From: Monosiga brevicollis MX1
Lineage: Eukaryota; Opisthokonta; Choanoflagellata; Craspedida; Salpingoecidae
Direction of reading: 5' to 3'
NCBI RefSeq assembly: GCF_000002865.3
Contig: NW_001865042.1
Location: forward strand, 596,914-660,913
DNA length: 64,000 bases
The notes under the pieces were generated by a model. That model saw nothing but the letters and a program-made list of their open reading frames with translations, was not told the DNA's origin and made no database searches. Below, in pieces: positions 54,498-64,000 of the stretch. Positions within the stretch are counted from its first letter, which is position 1, and each line of letters begins with the position of its first letter. Position numbers and translations under genes: made by a program.

Positions 54498-55124
54498 ATG
54501 GCCTACACAGAGCCTGAGGCTATGCCCTTATTCGGCGAAGACAGTGCGCATGTATGACCTTGCTCGATCCTTAACTTTCGGCCCGAGCATCTCCTCTCTC
54601 GAACTCATGTCCACCGTTTGATCCTCGTGTAGGTCCGTTTGCTCGACATCTTATACGGCGTCGCTTCCTTCATTGCCACCATGGTACGCGTGATTCAGAC
54701 CGGAACTCGTGAGGTGAATCAGCTGCTCTTGTGCCCTGCTCTCATCGGACGCCTGTATCCTGGGAATCCATCCAGACGGCCGTGGTCATCACCATTATCC
54801 GGGGACAAACCAAGCCACTGCATTATTTCTTTGGCGCTGCCATCGTGGCCATTGCTATTCCACATTGGCTCTTGGTATGCTTGACACCCTGCTCTGCTGC
54901 AGCCCTGGACCATTACTTGCACTCCAACAAGCTGACTCGCGTCTCGTGCTTTGGCCCACCACGACACGTTGCTGACGTGTGTGTGTGTTGACCTCTTGTG
55001 TCTTCTTTAGGTCATTTGGTTTCGGCGTGGTGACTTGGATCCGCGCATCCGCTACATCAACTTGGCCATGTGCCTTGGTCTGGTCGCCCTGTCCGTGTGC
55101 GCCATTTTGTACGCCACCGAGTAA
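54498..55124 (+). CDS. TMEM243: Small four-helix membrane protein, TMEM243 family
   Basis: Four small exons from ATG 54498: MAYTEPEAMPLFGEDSAH, then VRLLDILYGVASFIATM, then TAVVITIIRGQTKPLHYFFG with a helix, then VIWFRRGDLDPRIRYINLAM with the last helix, ending at 55124. Remembered human TMEM243 has LFGETSARDR near the start, PPKPLNIFFA before the third helix and YWYRQGDLEPKFRK before the last, so the order and spacing agree closely. Total about 104 residues with four predicted helices. Animal TMEM243 is linked to mitochondria or drug-resistance literature, but its molecular function is unknown. All introns are GT-AG and fall between helices. The third exon's acceptor (CATCCAG) is the best of two choices. 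Confidence 0.8.
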
Positions 55125-55772
55125 CGCGATAACATCTACCATGCCCTGGAACGCTCGCTACCTTACAAGGGTTGTGACCATGCACAATTCTTCTGGTGTG
55201 CGAGTGCGTTGTGTCTAAACGTGAAGCAGACCACTTGAAGTCTGTGGATGGCTAGGAATAGAACAACTATGAACAACCTCATCCTTGGGCCGTCCCGTCC
55301 GCAATGACTCTTCTCGCTGATGATTCGTAGCTCTAGGCATTATCCTGCCATTGCTTTATTGCTGCTGCAGACCGCTTCTGATCTGTCGAGCCCTTGTAAT
55401 CATCATCTCAGAGGCCCCGACGCATGCGTGCCCCCCGACTTTGTTTTCAGCGTTGATCTGAAACTAGAGAGAGGGGCCTTGGCAAGGGATCGACTATATC
55501 ATAGGTTAAGGGAGGGCCTGCCAGAAACGAAGTGTGCGGGGTTGTCTTTCATGTCTCTCGAGCAGAATAAGAACAAAAAAAAAAAAAGGGAGAAGAAAGA
55601 TAAAGAATACACTGGACAACTCACACGTGCAAAAAAAACAAAAACGATACGTGGATACTACGACCCAGGTCCTACAGTAGTAACGGTGCGCTGCGCCCAG
55701 GCCCTCGAAGAGTGGTTGGCGAAAACAACAGAGTGTTGAAAGAAAAAAGTAGAAGGAGCGGCGTCACAAAAC
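55125..55772. other. Convergent intergenic region, no gene seen
   Basis: 3' flanks of TMEM243 (+) and anillin (-). A-rich near 55575-55640. Frames are short and lack domain signals. Confidence 0.5.
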
Positions 55773-58636
55773 TTAGCACCAATGGAGCATGCAATCCATG
55801 GTGAGTTGCAAGTGGGCCAGCCACTCATGAAGCGCATCCTATCAACGTGAAGCGACCGGTGAGCTGGCTATCTCTGAGCACAAAGAGGGAGATGGCGACA
55901 GCGCGCGCCCGACAAAGCTGAGGCTGACAAACCTTGGTATCGGTGCTCAGGCGCCAGGCCACCTCAACATGGTTGCCATCCAGGAGAGCCTGCTGGCCCT
56001 TGATGTCAAAGGTGTTGGCTCGTGCACATTGTGTGCGATCAGTCTTGGCGATATGAACCTCCCGTTGCAGCAGCAAGCTCATGTCCAAGGCTCGCTAGAG
56101 TCAGTTGTCAAAAGCGAAGATAATGACGACAATGATGATGAGCATAGAACAAACAGCAAGAGAGGGCGGCGGAGAACACGAGAGTAAAGCATGCCCAAGC
56201 GCGGTGTTTAAGTACTTACCAACTCCTCAGTGCAATCTGTGTCCTTGTAGACGCGCAGGTATGCGTCAATCAAACGACAGTACGTGCGACGCCACTCAAC
56301 GCCATCACGGATGGTCAGGTGGCCTTCGTAGCTCGGCAAGCTCAGAGTGTCAAGACGATGAGAGATGGAGATTTGCTCCGTCAGAGGGAAGCCCTGGCTA
56401 TGAACCTCAAGGCGCAATTCGTGACTGTTGGCGGTGCGAGCGGTCAGCTTGCACTCGGCGGCGAGGCGAAAGCCACGACCCTCAGACCAGTGTGCCTGGG
56501 GCGCCGATGGCTGGCGTTGGCGGGGATGGCGGGTGCCGTCGGCCAGGCAGTCCATGACAAACTGTTTCATGCGCGCCAGCTTGCGAGGCGTGGCAGCCTT
56601 GAGCTTGCGCAGAGCTCGCTTGGGAGTGCTGAGCTTGAGATCAGGCTCGCACACGAGCTGATACATGAAGAACTCGCACGCGATTTCATAGGCAGAGGTC
56701 ACGTTGGTAAACCGGGCCGGCGTGTGCAGCTTGATGCGATCAGTGCCTTGTTCAAAACGAACCATCTCTGTGGCCCACACTTGATTCTGGTAGGAGAGAA
56801 CAGCAAAAATGAAGAACTTGCTATGCTCCGGTGCCTCAATGTCAGACCAATAAATAAGGGGCAGCTCAATGTTTTTGATGCAAAGGTCACGGGCGGCTGG
56901 GTGCACAGGCTCATCCCAGCTTGCACTGTGCTCGCGGCGCTCCTGCTCAATCTGTAGCTTGGCACGGGCAACCTCGTGCAGACGGGTCATATACATGATC
57001 TGAATGCCACGCGCCTCCGTGTCACTGCCCAAAAGAACTTTGTTAAGGCCATCAATCTCCTTGTTCAGCTTCTGCAGATCGTTGGCCATGTCGACCATGT
57101 TCTGAGGCCGCCACTCAAACTGCGTTTTGGTTGAGCGAAAGGATGGCGAGAGGACCACGTCCTGAAGCTTGCCTCGGTTTTGCGGTGTACGAGCATGCGC
57201 AGCGTGGGGCCGACGGGGGGTGCAGTACACGTCCGTAGACAAATACGTGTTGTCTTTGCCTGAGTGCTGGGTGTTGGCGTTGATCTCTTGATGGCTGCCG
57301 GTGCGCGCGGGCGATCCGGCACGGTGCTTGTAGGCACTGGGCATTCGAGGGGGGCTCAAAAGCTCACCCATGGCCAGATCGTACTCGGGAGCAGCTTTGT
57401 CGCTATCTTCAGTCTCGTGATAGCTGGGCATGCCCTCCACCGACACGGGCATGGCCTCGCCACGACAGGCAGGCTCAAACAGGTTGTCGTCCTCATCGCT
57501 GCTATTATCAGCCTCTTCGAGGGACTGGCCGCTCTGTTCGTTGAGCTGTTGCAGGTTGAACTGGGCCACGGTTGCAGCGCGGGGGCGCATCGAGTCTGTG
57601 CGGTGCAACTTGAATGACGCCGATGGCGACATGGTAGCATCCAGGAGAGCGTCCGACGTGCTCAGGTCCAAGTGCTGATTGTGAGCTACTGGATCAGCTT
57701 GGGGGGACAATGCCTGTGCCCTTTCGTTGGCGGCCACCATGGTGTTGTAGCGCGAGTGCACTGGAGTGGCAATGTAGCTGTGCTCGTGGGCATAAACTCG
57801 CTCGTGATCGAGGTACGACACAGATCGAGAGGGCCCAGTGGAATGGTCGGCCTCTGGCACTGCGTCAGGTGCGGCCATGCTTGCCTCAGCCTCCGCTGCG
57901 TTCATGATCTCCAAGTAAGCATCTTCTTCCGCTTGCTCGGGACCCTGAGGCTGGTTTTCGGTGTCTGGATCAGTCGACGACTCGCCCATCAGCATGTGCA
58001 GCATCATTGCAGCAGCAGCGTCAGTCGAGTCGCGTGGCTTGCTGGGGGGCGCGGCCCGTGCCGAGGGCTTGGGCGCGGCCCGTGCCGAGGGCTTGGGCGC
58101 GGGCTTGGGCGCGGGCTTGGGCGCGGGCTTGGGCGCACTCTGAGTGGGATTAGCCAGCGAGACTGGCCGGGCTTTTGCAGCAACAGGAGGAGCAGCAAAG
58201 GGATCGTTGCTCTTCGTGGCCACAACTTCGGACATGGGGCGTGGCGCCGCCACGGGAGCCTTGCGGCGCTGGGGTTTCGTGGGAGGTGCAGAAGTTGCCA
58301 TGTTAGGCTGAGAAGAAGTCTTGAGAGCCCGCTGGGCACGCTATCGGGACGTGGCACAAGCGCAAGACATGCGCGGTCAGCATGTGCAGGCCATAATGCC
58401 GTGAAAACCCAGCCCAAACTCGCGGCTTGTTGGTCGCTGTCGGTGGTCTTTATCAATGACCAGTACCTGTCTTCACAATCAACTGGCTCCAGCCCCTAAC
58501 TGCAAGCAAATCCTGGGCGCGCGCTGCTGCATTGCTGCTCGAGTCCCGACCCCATATCACTCCGCTTGCAATCAAGACTTACCCGCGCGGCACGCTCGCG
58601 GGCGGCCTCCTCCTGCTGCTGAAGCAGGGCATCCAT
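55773..58636 (-). CDS. Anillin-like protein (anillin homology and PH domains)
   Basis: Cytokinetic scaffold that links RhoA, septins, actomyosin and membrane. The first small exon (ATG 58636) encodes MDALLQQQEEAARERAAR and is spliced to RAQRALKTSSQPNMATSAPP. This resembles the charged MDPFTQRxLERxRARRE start of animal anillins as I remember it. The long second coding exon (to about 56215) has a disordered region with an APKP minisatellite and acidic stretches. It then contains the anillin-homology region (about residues 400-640: NMVDMANDLQKLNKEIDGLN, IQIMYMTRLHEVARAKLQIE, FFIFAVLSYQNQVWATEMVR). The C-terminal PH domain starts LPSYEGHLTIRDGVEWRRTY, continues in the exon near 56090-55930 (FDIKGQQALLDGNHVEVAW), and ends in a short exon DALHEWLAHLQLTMDCMLHW, stop at 55773. 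I do not see clear myosin- or actin-binding motifs in the N-terminal half. Four exons. Confidence 0.8.
58058..58136 (-). repeat. APKP coding minisatellite in anillin
   Basis: Two copies of a 24-27-bp unit encoding KPSARAAP are followed by four copies of a 12-bp unit encoding KPAP on the - strand. Recent slippage is likely because copies are nearly identical. Confidence 0.85.
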
Positions 58637-59360
58637 GGCCAAGGTTCGTAAAGTACCAAAGTAAAGTTGTTCTTTCACCAAAAGAGGTGCAGATCTGCGT
58701 TGAGCACTGCCCTTGAGCAGGACAATTCAAGCTGCGCGGAGGGCTCTATATCAGATCAGAAGAGGAAAAAATGCGCCCGATGTGGCCGCGCGCGGGGTTG
58801 ATGTGTAACAAATCAAATTTGGGCGGCAAAAGCTACAACACTTTCCACCGATATTTTTGTAAATGTGTATCGCTAAAAAACACCTCTAAAGCTATACACA
58901 AATTCATGGCCCAAGCAACCAAGTTCAGCGCAAATTTTCTCTGACGTTTTTTTTTTTTTTTCTGATTTTTTTTTTTTTCTGATTTTTGAGTTTTGTTGTT
59001 TGTGGGGGTGTGTGACCACAGCAGGCACAAGACCACAGCAGGCACAAGACGCGGCGCGAGTGACAACGGCGACGACAACGGCAGGAGGCAGCGGGCTGGA
59101 TCTACCCGGACCAAGGTCTTGGCACTTTTTGTGGTGTGCATCAGACCGCAAAGTGGACGGTTTTGGATCGTAGGAGTACATCTGGGACGCATGCCCAGAG
59201 GATTGGTCGTGTAGGGTGAAAGACCAAACGAGGAGGGGAAGCACGGCGGTCAGCAGCCTCCGCCAAGGCAACCCGTCGCCTTGATACAGTGTTTGGCATC
59301 TGAGGGTGTTCAGAGTGGCCAGAGTAGATATACCTTCTTAATCCTCATCAGACCAAAGGC
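58637..59360. other. Divergent intergenic region of anillin and IFT52
   Basis: Contains two poly-T tracts (58947-58960 and 58967-58978) and an 18-bp direct repeat containing ACCACAGCAGGCACAAG (about 59017-59051). A GGCAAC half-site lies at 59267-59272. A signal-peptide-like frame at 59271-58873 (-) starts at TTG, not ATG, and is not called a gene. Confidence 0.55.
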
Positions 59361-61591
59361 ATGCCTCCGACATTTGCCACGACCTCCTCGGATGCCAAGA
59401 AAACGATTGTCGTCTCGGGCGCCAAGCGCGAACTCTTCAACCTCAGCCATGGCTTAAAGCAGTTTCAGCGAAAGCTCAAGTCCAACTGGAAGCTTGTGGC
59501 GTACGTACTCTTTCGACAACACCCTTGGAAATTGCCCCCGCATGCCGTTGCATCGCCGAAGCAATGCGTGCCGCTCTGACTTTCGTGTTTTCGGCTTGAG
59601 GAACTGCTGTCACAAACTAGCCACGACTCACACTCTTTTCTTTGTCTTTGTCTTTGCTTGGGCGGCAGGCTGAAGGATCAGTTGGTTCCAGAAAAGCTTG
59701 AAGATGCACACACGGTCATCTTCATGGGCCCACGCGACAAGTTTTCTGCCGCCGAGGTCTGATCTTCATCCCGCGCTCCGACGCCTGAACGAGCGTTGGC
59801 ATGAAGGACGCAACCAGACTCACACCATCTTTGTTTGTTGTTTATTTGTTTGGTTGTGTTTCGGCAGTTTGATGTGTTGCGACAATACCTGGACGGCGGT
59901 GGCTCTGTCCTGATGCTACTTGGAGAAGGAGGAGAAACAAAACTCAATACAAACGTCAATTTCCTCCTCGAAGAGTACGGTATCATGGTCAACAACGGTA
60001 CGCAGCCAACTGCAAACATATCCCACAAATGGCCCAGGCAGACGCATCGTGCTGATCAGCATGCTAACGCTTTGGGCTTGTGTGGCCAATGTCGCGGTAG
60101 ACGCGGTGCTGCGCTCATCGTACTACAAGTACCACCATCCCAAGGAATGCCTGGTCACCAACGGCATCCTGAATCGGTGCGCCCATGAACCGTCAAATTG
60201 CCCGTGCTGCTTGCTTGCCATACCTCTCATATGAAAATCTGCTTGCTGTCGTGAAAACGGTGGTGTTGCCTCGAACAGCGAACTCAACCGGGCGGCTGGC
60301 AAGTTTGTTCCCAACGTCACGGGCGCGCCCAATGCCGCAGCGGCGGACAGGTATGCTTGATTGGTCTTGGTCGTGTTGTCCAGGAGGCTGGCATCAAAAG
60401 TGCTGTGGCCCAAAACGCTGATGGATGCAGCGCCCCGTGCTGCCATCGGATTCAACATGGACGCCTGTGTCGATTCACGGGCATGCTCTCTTCGATGCGC
60501 CGCTCTCTGCTGTGCATGGGTGCAGCTGCATCAAGTATCTATATCCATTTGGAGCCACCTTGACGGTCCAGCAACCCGCAGTGCCGGTTCTCTCCTCGGG
60601 CACTGTTTCAATCCCTCTGAATCGCCCTACTGGTGCCTTTTACGAATCCAATGTATGAAGTCGTTTGTGGACCTGCTTGTCACTCGACTGGATTCGATGA
60701 TGGCGCTTCTTGTCTCACACGCATGGTCTGCTTTGGCAGGTTCGACCAGGCAAGCTTGCCGTCCTGGGCTCGTGCCACATTTTCAGTGACGAGTATTTTG
60801 ACAAGGCATGTGACATGCCTGCCATGCCTGCGCGTGGACATGATCCCGCTCTTGAATCGCACTTCACTCATTACGCTTGGTATTGGTGCAGGAAGAAAAC
60901 CCATTGCTGCTGGACGTCTTGCTGCAGTGGCTTACCACCGATGACATTTCTCTGAATCACATTGATGCCGAAGACCCAGAGGTGGCGGAATACAACCAGA
61001 TTCCCCACATTGCCAAGCTGGCAGAGCAACCTCGTGGATGTCTACAAGACAGCGATGACGTGCCGCGTGATTTTACCCAGCTCTTTGAACTGGAAACGTT
61101 TCAGATTGATGCCAGCGCCGTACCTGCGGCCGTGCGCGCTTACGCGGACATGAGCGTTCCCCACGAGCCTCTCAAGTTGATTCACCCCCAGTTTGAGACA
61201 CCGCAGCCGCCCCTGCGACCGGCCGTCTTTGCGCCGACATTCCGCGAGCTGGGTCCGCCAGCTCTGGATCTGTTCGACTTGGATGAAGCCTTCTCTTCCG
61301 AGGTGGTTCGCATGAACCAACTGACCAACAAGTGTACGTGGCGCGCTCTTCCTCATTCTCGCCGCTGTCCTGTCCAGTTGTCCTTTTAGCCTCTCACGCG
61401 TCGCTTGCCTGCGCTCTTCCTACTCCTCCATGGGGACAGGCACGGATGACGATTTGGAATACTTTGTGCGTGAATGTGGTGACATTCTTGGCGTGTCCCA
61501 CCGCCTGGAGAGCGACAAGCGCGATGGCAAGCACATTTTGGAATACGTCATGCGGCAACTCGTCAACTTTAAGAAAAGCACGCAAAGCTGA
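59361..61591 (+). CDS. IFT52: Intraflagellar transport protein 52
   Basis: Core IFT-B1 subunit needed for cilium and flagellum assembly. ATG 59361 starts MPPTFATTSSDAKKTIVVSG. Exon 1 ends at 59500 (SNWKLVA), exon 2 starts at 59669 (LKDQLVPEKLEDAHTVIFMG). Later exons encode FDVLRQYLDGGGSVLMLLGE, NFLLEEYGIMVNN, and HPKECLVTNGILNR. Then come YPFGATLTVQQPAVPVLSSG, GKLAVLGSCHIFSDEYFDK and QWLTTDDISLNHIDAEDPEV. The IFT88/IFT46-interacting C-terminal half has LIHPQFETPQPPLRPAVFAP, LFDLDEAFSSE and LEYFVRECGDILGV, ending VNFKKSTQS at 61591. The match to human and Chlamydomonas IFT52 is strong throughout. About nine exons. The protein ends soon after the last conserved helix, lacking the short variable tail of animal IFT52. 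Confidence 0.95.
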
Positions 61592-62801
61592 GAAAGTTTT
61601 CGCATCTACCCTCTTTGCCTGGGGCACGGTGTTGCCGTGGAGAGCAAGAGCATAGCCTGTGCTTGATGTGACAGCTGATAAGCCTGCTTGCTTTGGCTTT
61701 CCGCTCTCAACGGGCTTGGGGCTGGATCGCACGACAGGCGCAGGGCGCCAATAGTTGTGTGCTATTGACCAACGTTTTTCGCTTGTTGTATTTTTGTTTA
61801 TCTCCGTTTGTTAATCCACTCAAAAGCGCATTTTGGCCTGCACCATCATGAATCCCTAAGGCACAAAAAAAAAAACGCTTGACGGAGGGCAAGGTTCCCG
61901 TGAACAGCCTGCCTCCTTCACCTCCCGTGTTCAGCCGTCATAGAACAACAACAACAACAACGAAAACAAACGCACGCACCACAACAAGGCGCAAACCCAA
62001 GCTGATTCAGCATCTGGGTGAGGTCATTAACCTTACAATAATCAACACTAACTATAATAGGTGACCTTATCGACTCTGCACAAACAGCGATATGATCTAC
62101 AATAACCCTCATTTCTTCTTCCTTTGCAAACATTTTGGTCAGTGATCACAGTAACATTTGGTCGCTGCTGCGGTGGTTGTTGAGCCAGCGACAACGGCGG
62201 TGGGCGACGGCAGCGGTCGCGTCGAGTGCCTGATACTGTTCGAGCGATCGTGGGACGAACCACGTCGTTGGGCGTGACGGGCCTTTGCACATCTGATTCG
62301 GCTTGAACACGAACGCAGGCCTTCGCTGCCAGCAGATGCCCGTCCTCTATCGCTGACGTGTGCCGGCAGCAGAAGTTTGGGTCCGGTCGGACGTGAAGCA
62401 CAGGTACGCCCCCCACCCCCTACGCCCTAATCGGGCTCCCTCTCCCGCCCAAAAACCAAAAAAAAAAGGAAAGCTCGAGCTGCACAGGCTGTCTAAACCC
62501 CCCTTTGCTAGCATGAATTTGCTGAACGCTGGTGGCAAATTGCTGCATAACATTTTCCCCACTTGCTTGTCCTTCCCGGCCAGCTCATCTTGATTTGTGT
62601 ACGATATTATTAAATTTGGCTACAATAGCTTCGCCCGACTAACTGAGATAGCGGGAACGCGTCTTCCTTGCACGGATTGCCATCACCTTGGAGCACCAGC
62701 CAAAAGAGTCACGCAACCTTCCCAACTTAACCTTTGGATCTTTCAAAGCTGTTGCATTCAACACCCAGGGCGCCGGCTCGGTCATTCGCGAAACCAGCGG
62801 G
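61592..62801. other. Tandem intergenic region, no gene recognised
   Basis: About 1.2 kb between IFT52 and the F-BAR gene. It includes a short CAA run (about 61945-61970) and a poly-A-rich tract (62455-62470). Open frames lack domain signals; 5' exons of the F-BAR gene could lie near 62500-62800. Confidence 0.4.
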
Positions 62802-64000
62802 ATGGCTGCCCCCATGGGTGGGCCCGTGCCTCTTGAGCCCCCCAACAATGATACTGTGAATAGTGCGGCTGCTTTCGCCGCTGATTACGACTGGGAGCTC
62901 AAAGGTAATGCCCCTCAAACAGAACGTGCTCAATCACACACCACCCTTGCCACCGACTGTGGGTTCCGCGAACGACATCGGCCTCTGTTTTTCTGATGAC
63001 GCCGCTCGTTCCCCTAGTTATCAAGTCTCAACTCAAGGCTCTCAACTCTCGTACCAATAAGAAAGTGGACCAGCTTCGAGACTTTTCAGAGTTTTTCGTC
63101 AAGCAGGTAATCCTGGGCTGTCCAGCCTCGCAGCCTGTTCTTCGCATCAAACGGCATATCCCCTTATCACTGCTTGCGTAGGCCGAGATTGAGCTGCAGT
63201 ATGCCAAGCAATTGGAGCTGCTTTACTCCAAGTATCAAAAGCCAAGGGCGGAGCGAGGTGCTGTCGCCAATCTGCTACGGTATGTGGCTTCCTTGCTCGT
63301 CAACCCAGATTCGCCCTGGCTTCTTAGACTTCTTCCGGCAAGATTCCGGCCCATCTAATGCCCACCCTGCTTTTGTCCGTCTAGTCGGCCGAGCACTGCT
63401 GATGGTGAAGAAGACGCACACTCCATGTTGTATGTTCAATCTTGATGCAGCACCAAACCCGCACGGCCAGCAGCAAAACGTATAGATCCTAACCGATCGG
63501 CTATCCCTTGAACGTAGCTTTGACTCCAACAGCGTGGGAACTGTGGCAGATGCCTGGAATGTCTTGTTGGAGCAAACCCGCAAGCGGTCCGAGTCACGCC
63601 AGCGTTTTGCCAACAACCTCATGGATGAAATGCGAGTAAGCATTTCGTGCTACCCATGATCGGTTGTTTATTTTTCAAAACTTAGCCTGACCCTGGGTTG
63701 ATTCGGCTTGGCATTCACCGCACGCCTTGGCTTTGTCTGGCGCACAGCAACGCCTCGAGGTCCTGGAGCGTGAGACTGTCACCACTTCGAAACGCTGCCT
63801 TGAGCTGGGATCCAACCTCCACGTAGGCCGGGTTTTTTTGGTTCTTTGTTTTGTTTTTCGTCTGCCAAAAGAGAGAGCGGTCTGCTCGGCGCGCTTTTGC
63901 CGTGAATAATAGTCCTTGGTCCTTCTCCCGCCCCACAACGCTTCCTCATTTATAGTTTGAGCTGAGCCGACAGTTCAGGACCGTGGATGAGTGTTTGAAG
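62802..64000 (+). CDS. F-BAR (FCH) domain protein, truncated by the window end
   Basis: Membrane-curving scaffold of the F-BAR family. The likely ATG at 62802 starts MAAPMGGPVPLEPPNNDT; 5' exons could extend it. The first exon ends ADYDWELK at 62905. The next reads VIKSQLKALNSRTNKKVDQL, RDFSEFFVKQ, followed by AEIELQYAKQLELLYSKYQK. This is the classic FCH start (LxxFxxFxxxRAxIExxYAKxLxxLxxKY). Further exons add TVADAWNVLLEQTRKRSESR with RQRFANNLMDEM, then QRLEVLERETVTTSKRCLEL and, at the edge, FELSRQFRTVDECLK. Only about the first half of the F-BAR domain is present, so SH3, RhoGAP or kinase modules that would name the subfamily (srGAP, FES, PACSIN, GAS7) are out of view. Confidence 0.75.

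Noticed and set aside
58873-59271. Signal-peptide-like protein on the - strand
   Set aside because: It begins at TTG rather than ATG, lacks a matching domain and runs into A-rich sequence.

Overview
The window is eukaryotic nuclear DNA, most likely from a choanoflagellate such as Monosiga brevicollis or a close relative; the species is an inference. The evidence is as follows. Almost every gene is cut by many short (about 50-250 bp) GT-AG introns. Coding DNA is GC-rich, genes are closely packed on both strands, and microsatellites are common. The proteins match animal or opisthokont families: syntrophin, TMC, LAMP, POMT1, anillin, SNAPC3, TDRD3, IFT52, LRGUK and PIERCE. I saw no operons, CRISPR arrays, rRNA, convincing tRNA, transposons or virus-like elements. 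All identifications come from reading translations and from remembered family sequences. No search was run, and exon joins marked uncertain need transcript support.

Layout. 0.8-2.5 kb (+): PA-TM-RING ubiquitin ligase (RNF13/RNF167 type). 3.4-6.8 kb (-): LAMP-like lysosomal glycoprotein with threonine-rich hinges. 7.7-8.7 kb (+): UCHL3. 8.9-10.6 kb (-): SNAPC3. 11.1-12.9 kb (-): macro-domain protein with five 150-bp repeats. 13.5-14.1 kb (-): PIERCE microtubule inner protein. 14.1-16.7 kb: unassigned, with a long CA array. 16.7-19.5 kb (+): LRGUK-like LRR protein with a degenerate guanylate-kinase region. 19.9-23.6 kb (-): POMT1, followed by a GA array and a 50-N gap. 24.8-26.7 kb (+): secreted or ER 2OG-Fe(II) oxygenase. 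27.0-31.2 kb (-): TRMT2A. 31.9-35.7 kb (+): TMC channel-like protein. 36.4-36.9 kb (-): complex I NDUFB11/ESSS. 37.7-43.4 kb (+): zinc-finger/AT-hook/WD40 protein, possibly a TFIIIC subunit. 44.1-45.6 kb (+): intronless HGSNAT/DUF1624-type multipass acyltransferase. 46.1-49.3 kb (+): syntrophin. 49.6-51.6 kb (-): mitochondrial uL4m. 51.8-53.9 kb (+): TDRD3. 54.5-55.1 kb (+): TMEM243. 55.8-58.6 kb (-): anillin. 59.4-61.6 kb (+): IFT52. 62.8 kb to the end (+): F-BAR protein, truncated by the window.

Functionally this is an ordinary housekeeping neighbourhood with recurring themes. Endolysosome: PA-RING ligase, LAMP, HGSNAT-like. Cilium and axoneme: PIERCE, LRGUK-like, IFT52. RNA and Pol III: SNAPC3, TRMT2A, possible TFIIIC, TDRD3. 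Mitochondrion: NDUFB11, uL4m. Dystroglycan-type membrane linkage: POMT1 and syntrophin. Strands change often, giving seven divergent and seven convergent junctions. Five of the seven divergent intervals carry long dinucleotide arrays and none of the convergent ones do. The best candidates for something new are the intronless acyltransferase, the repeat-bearing macro-domain gene, the two-hinge LAMP-like protein, the P-loop-less LRGUK relative, the PIERCE protein that combines motifs of both animal paralogues, and a TDRD3 without a visible Tudor domain.
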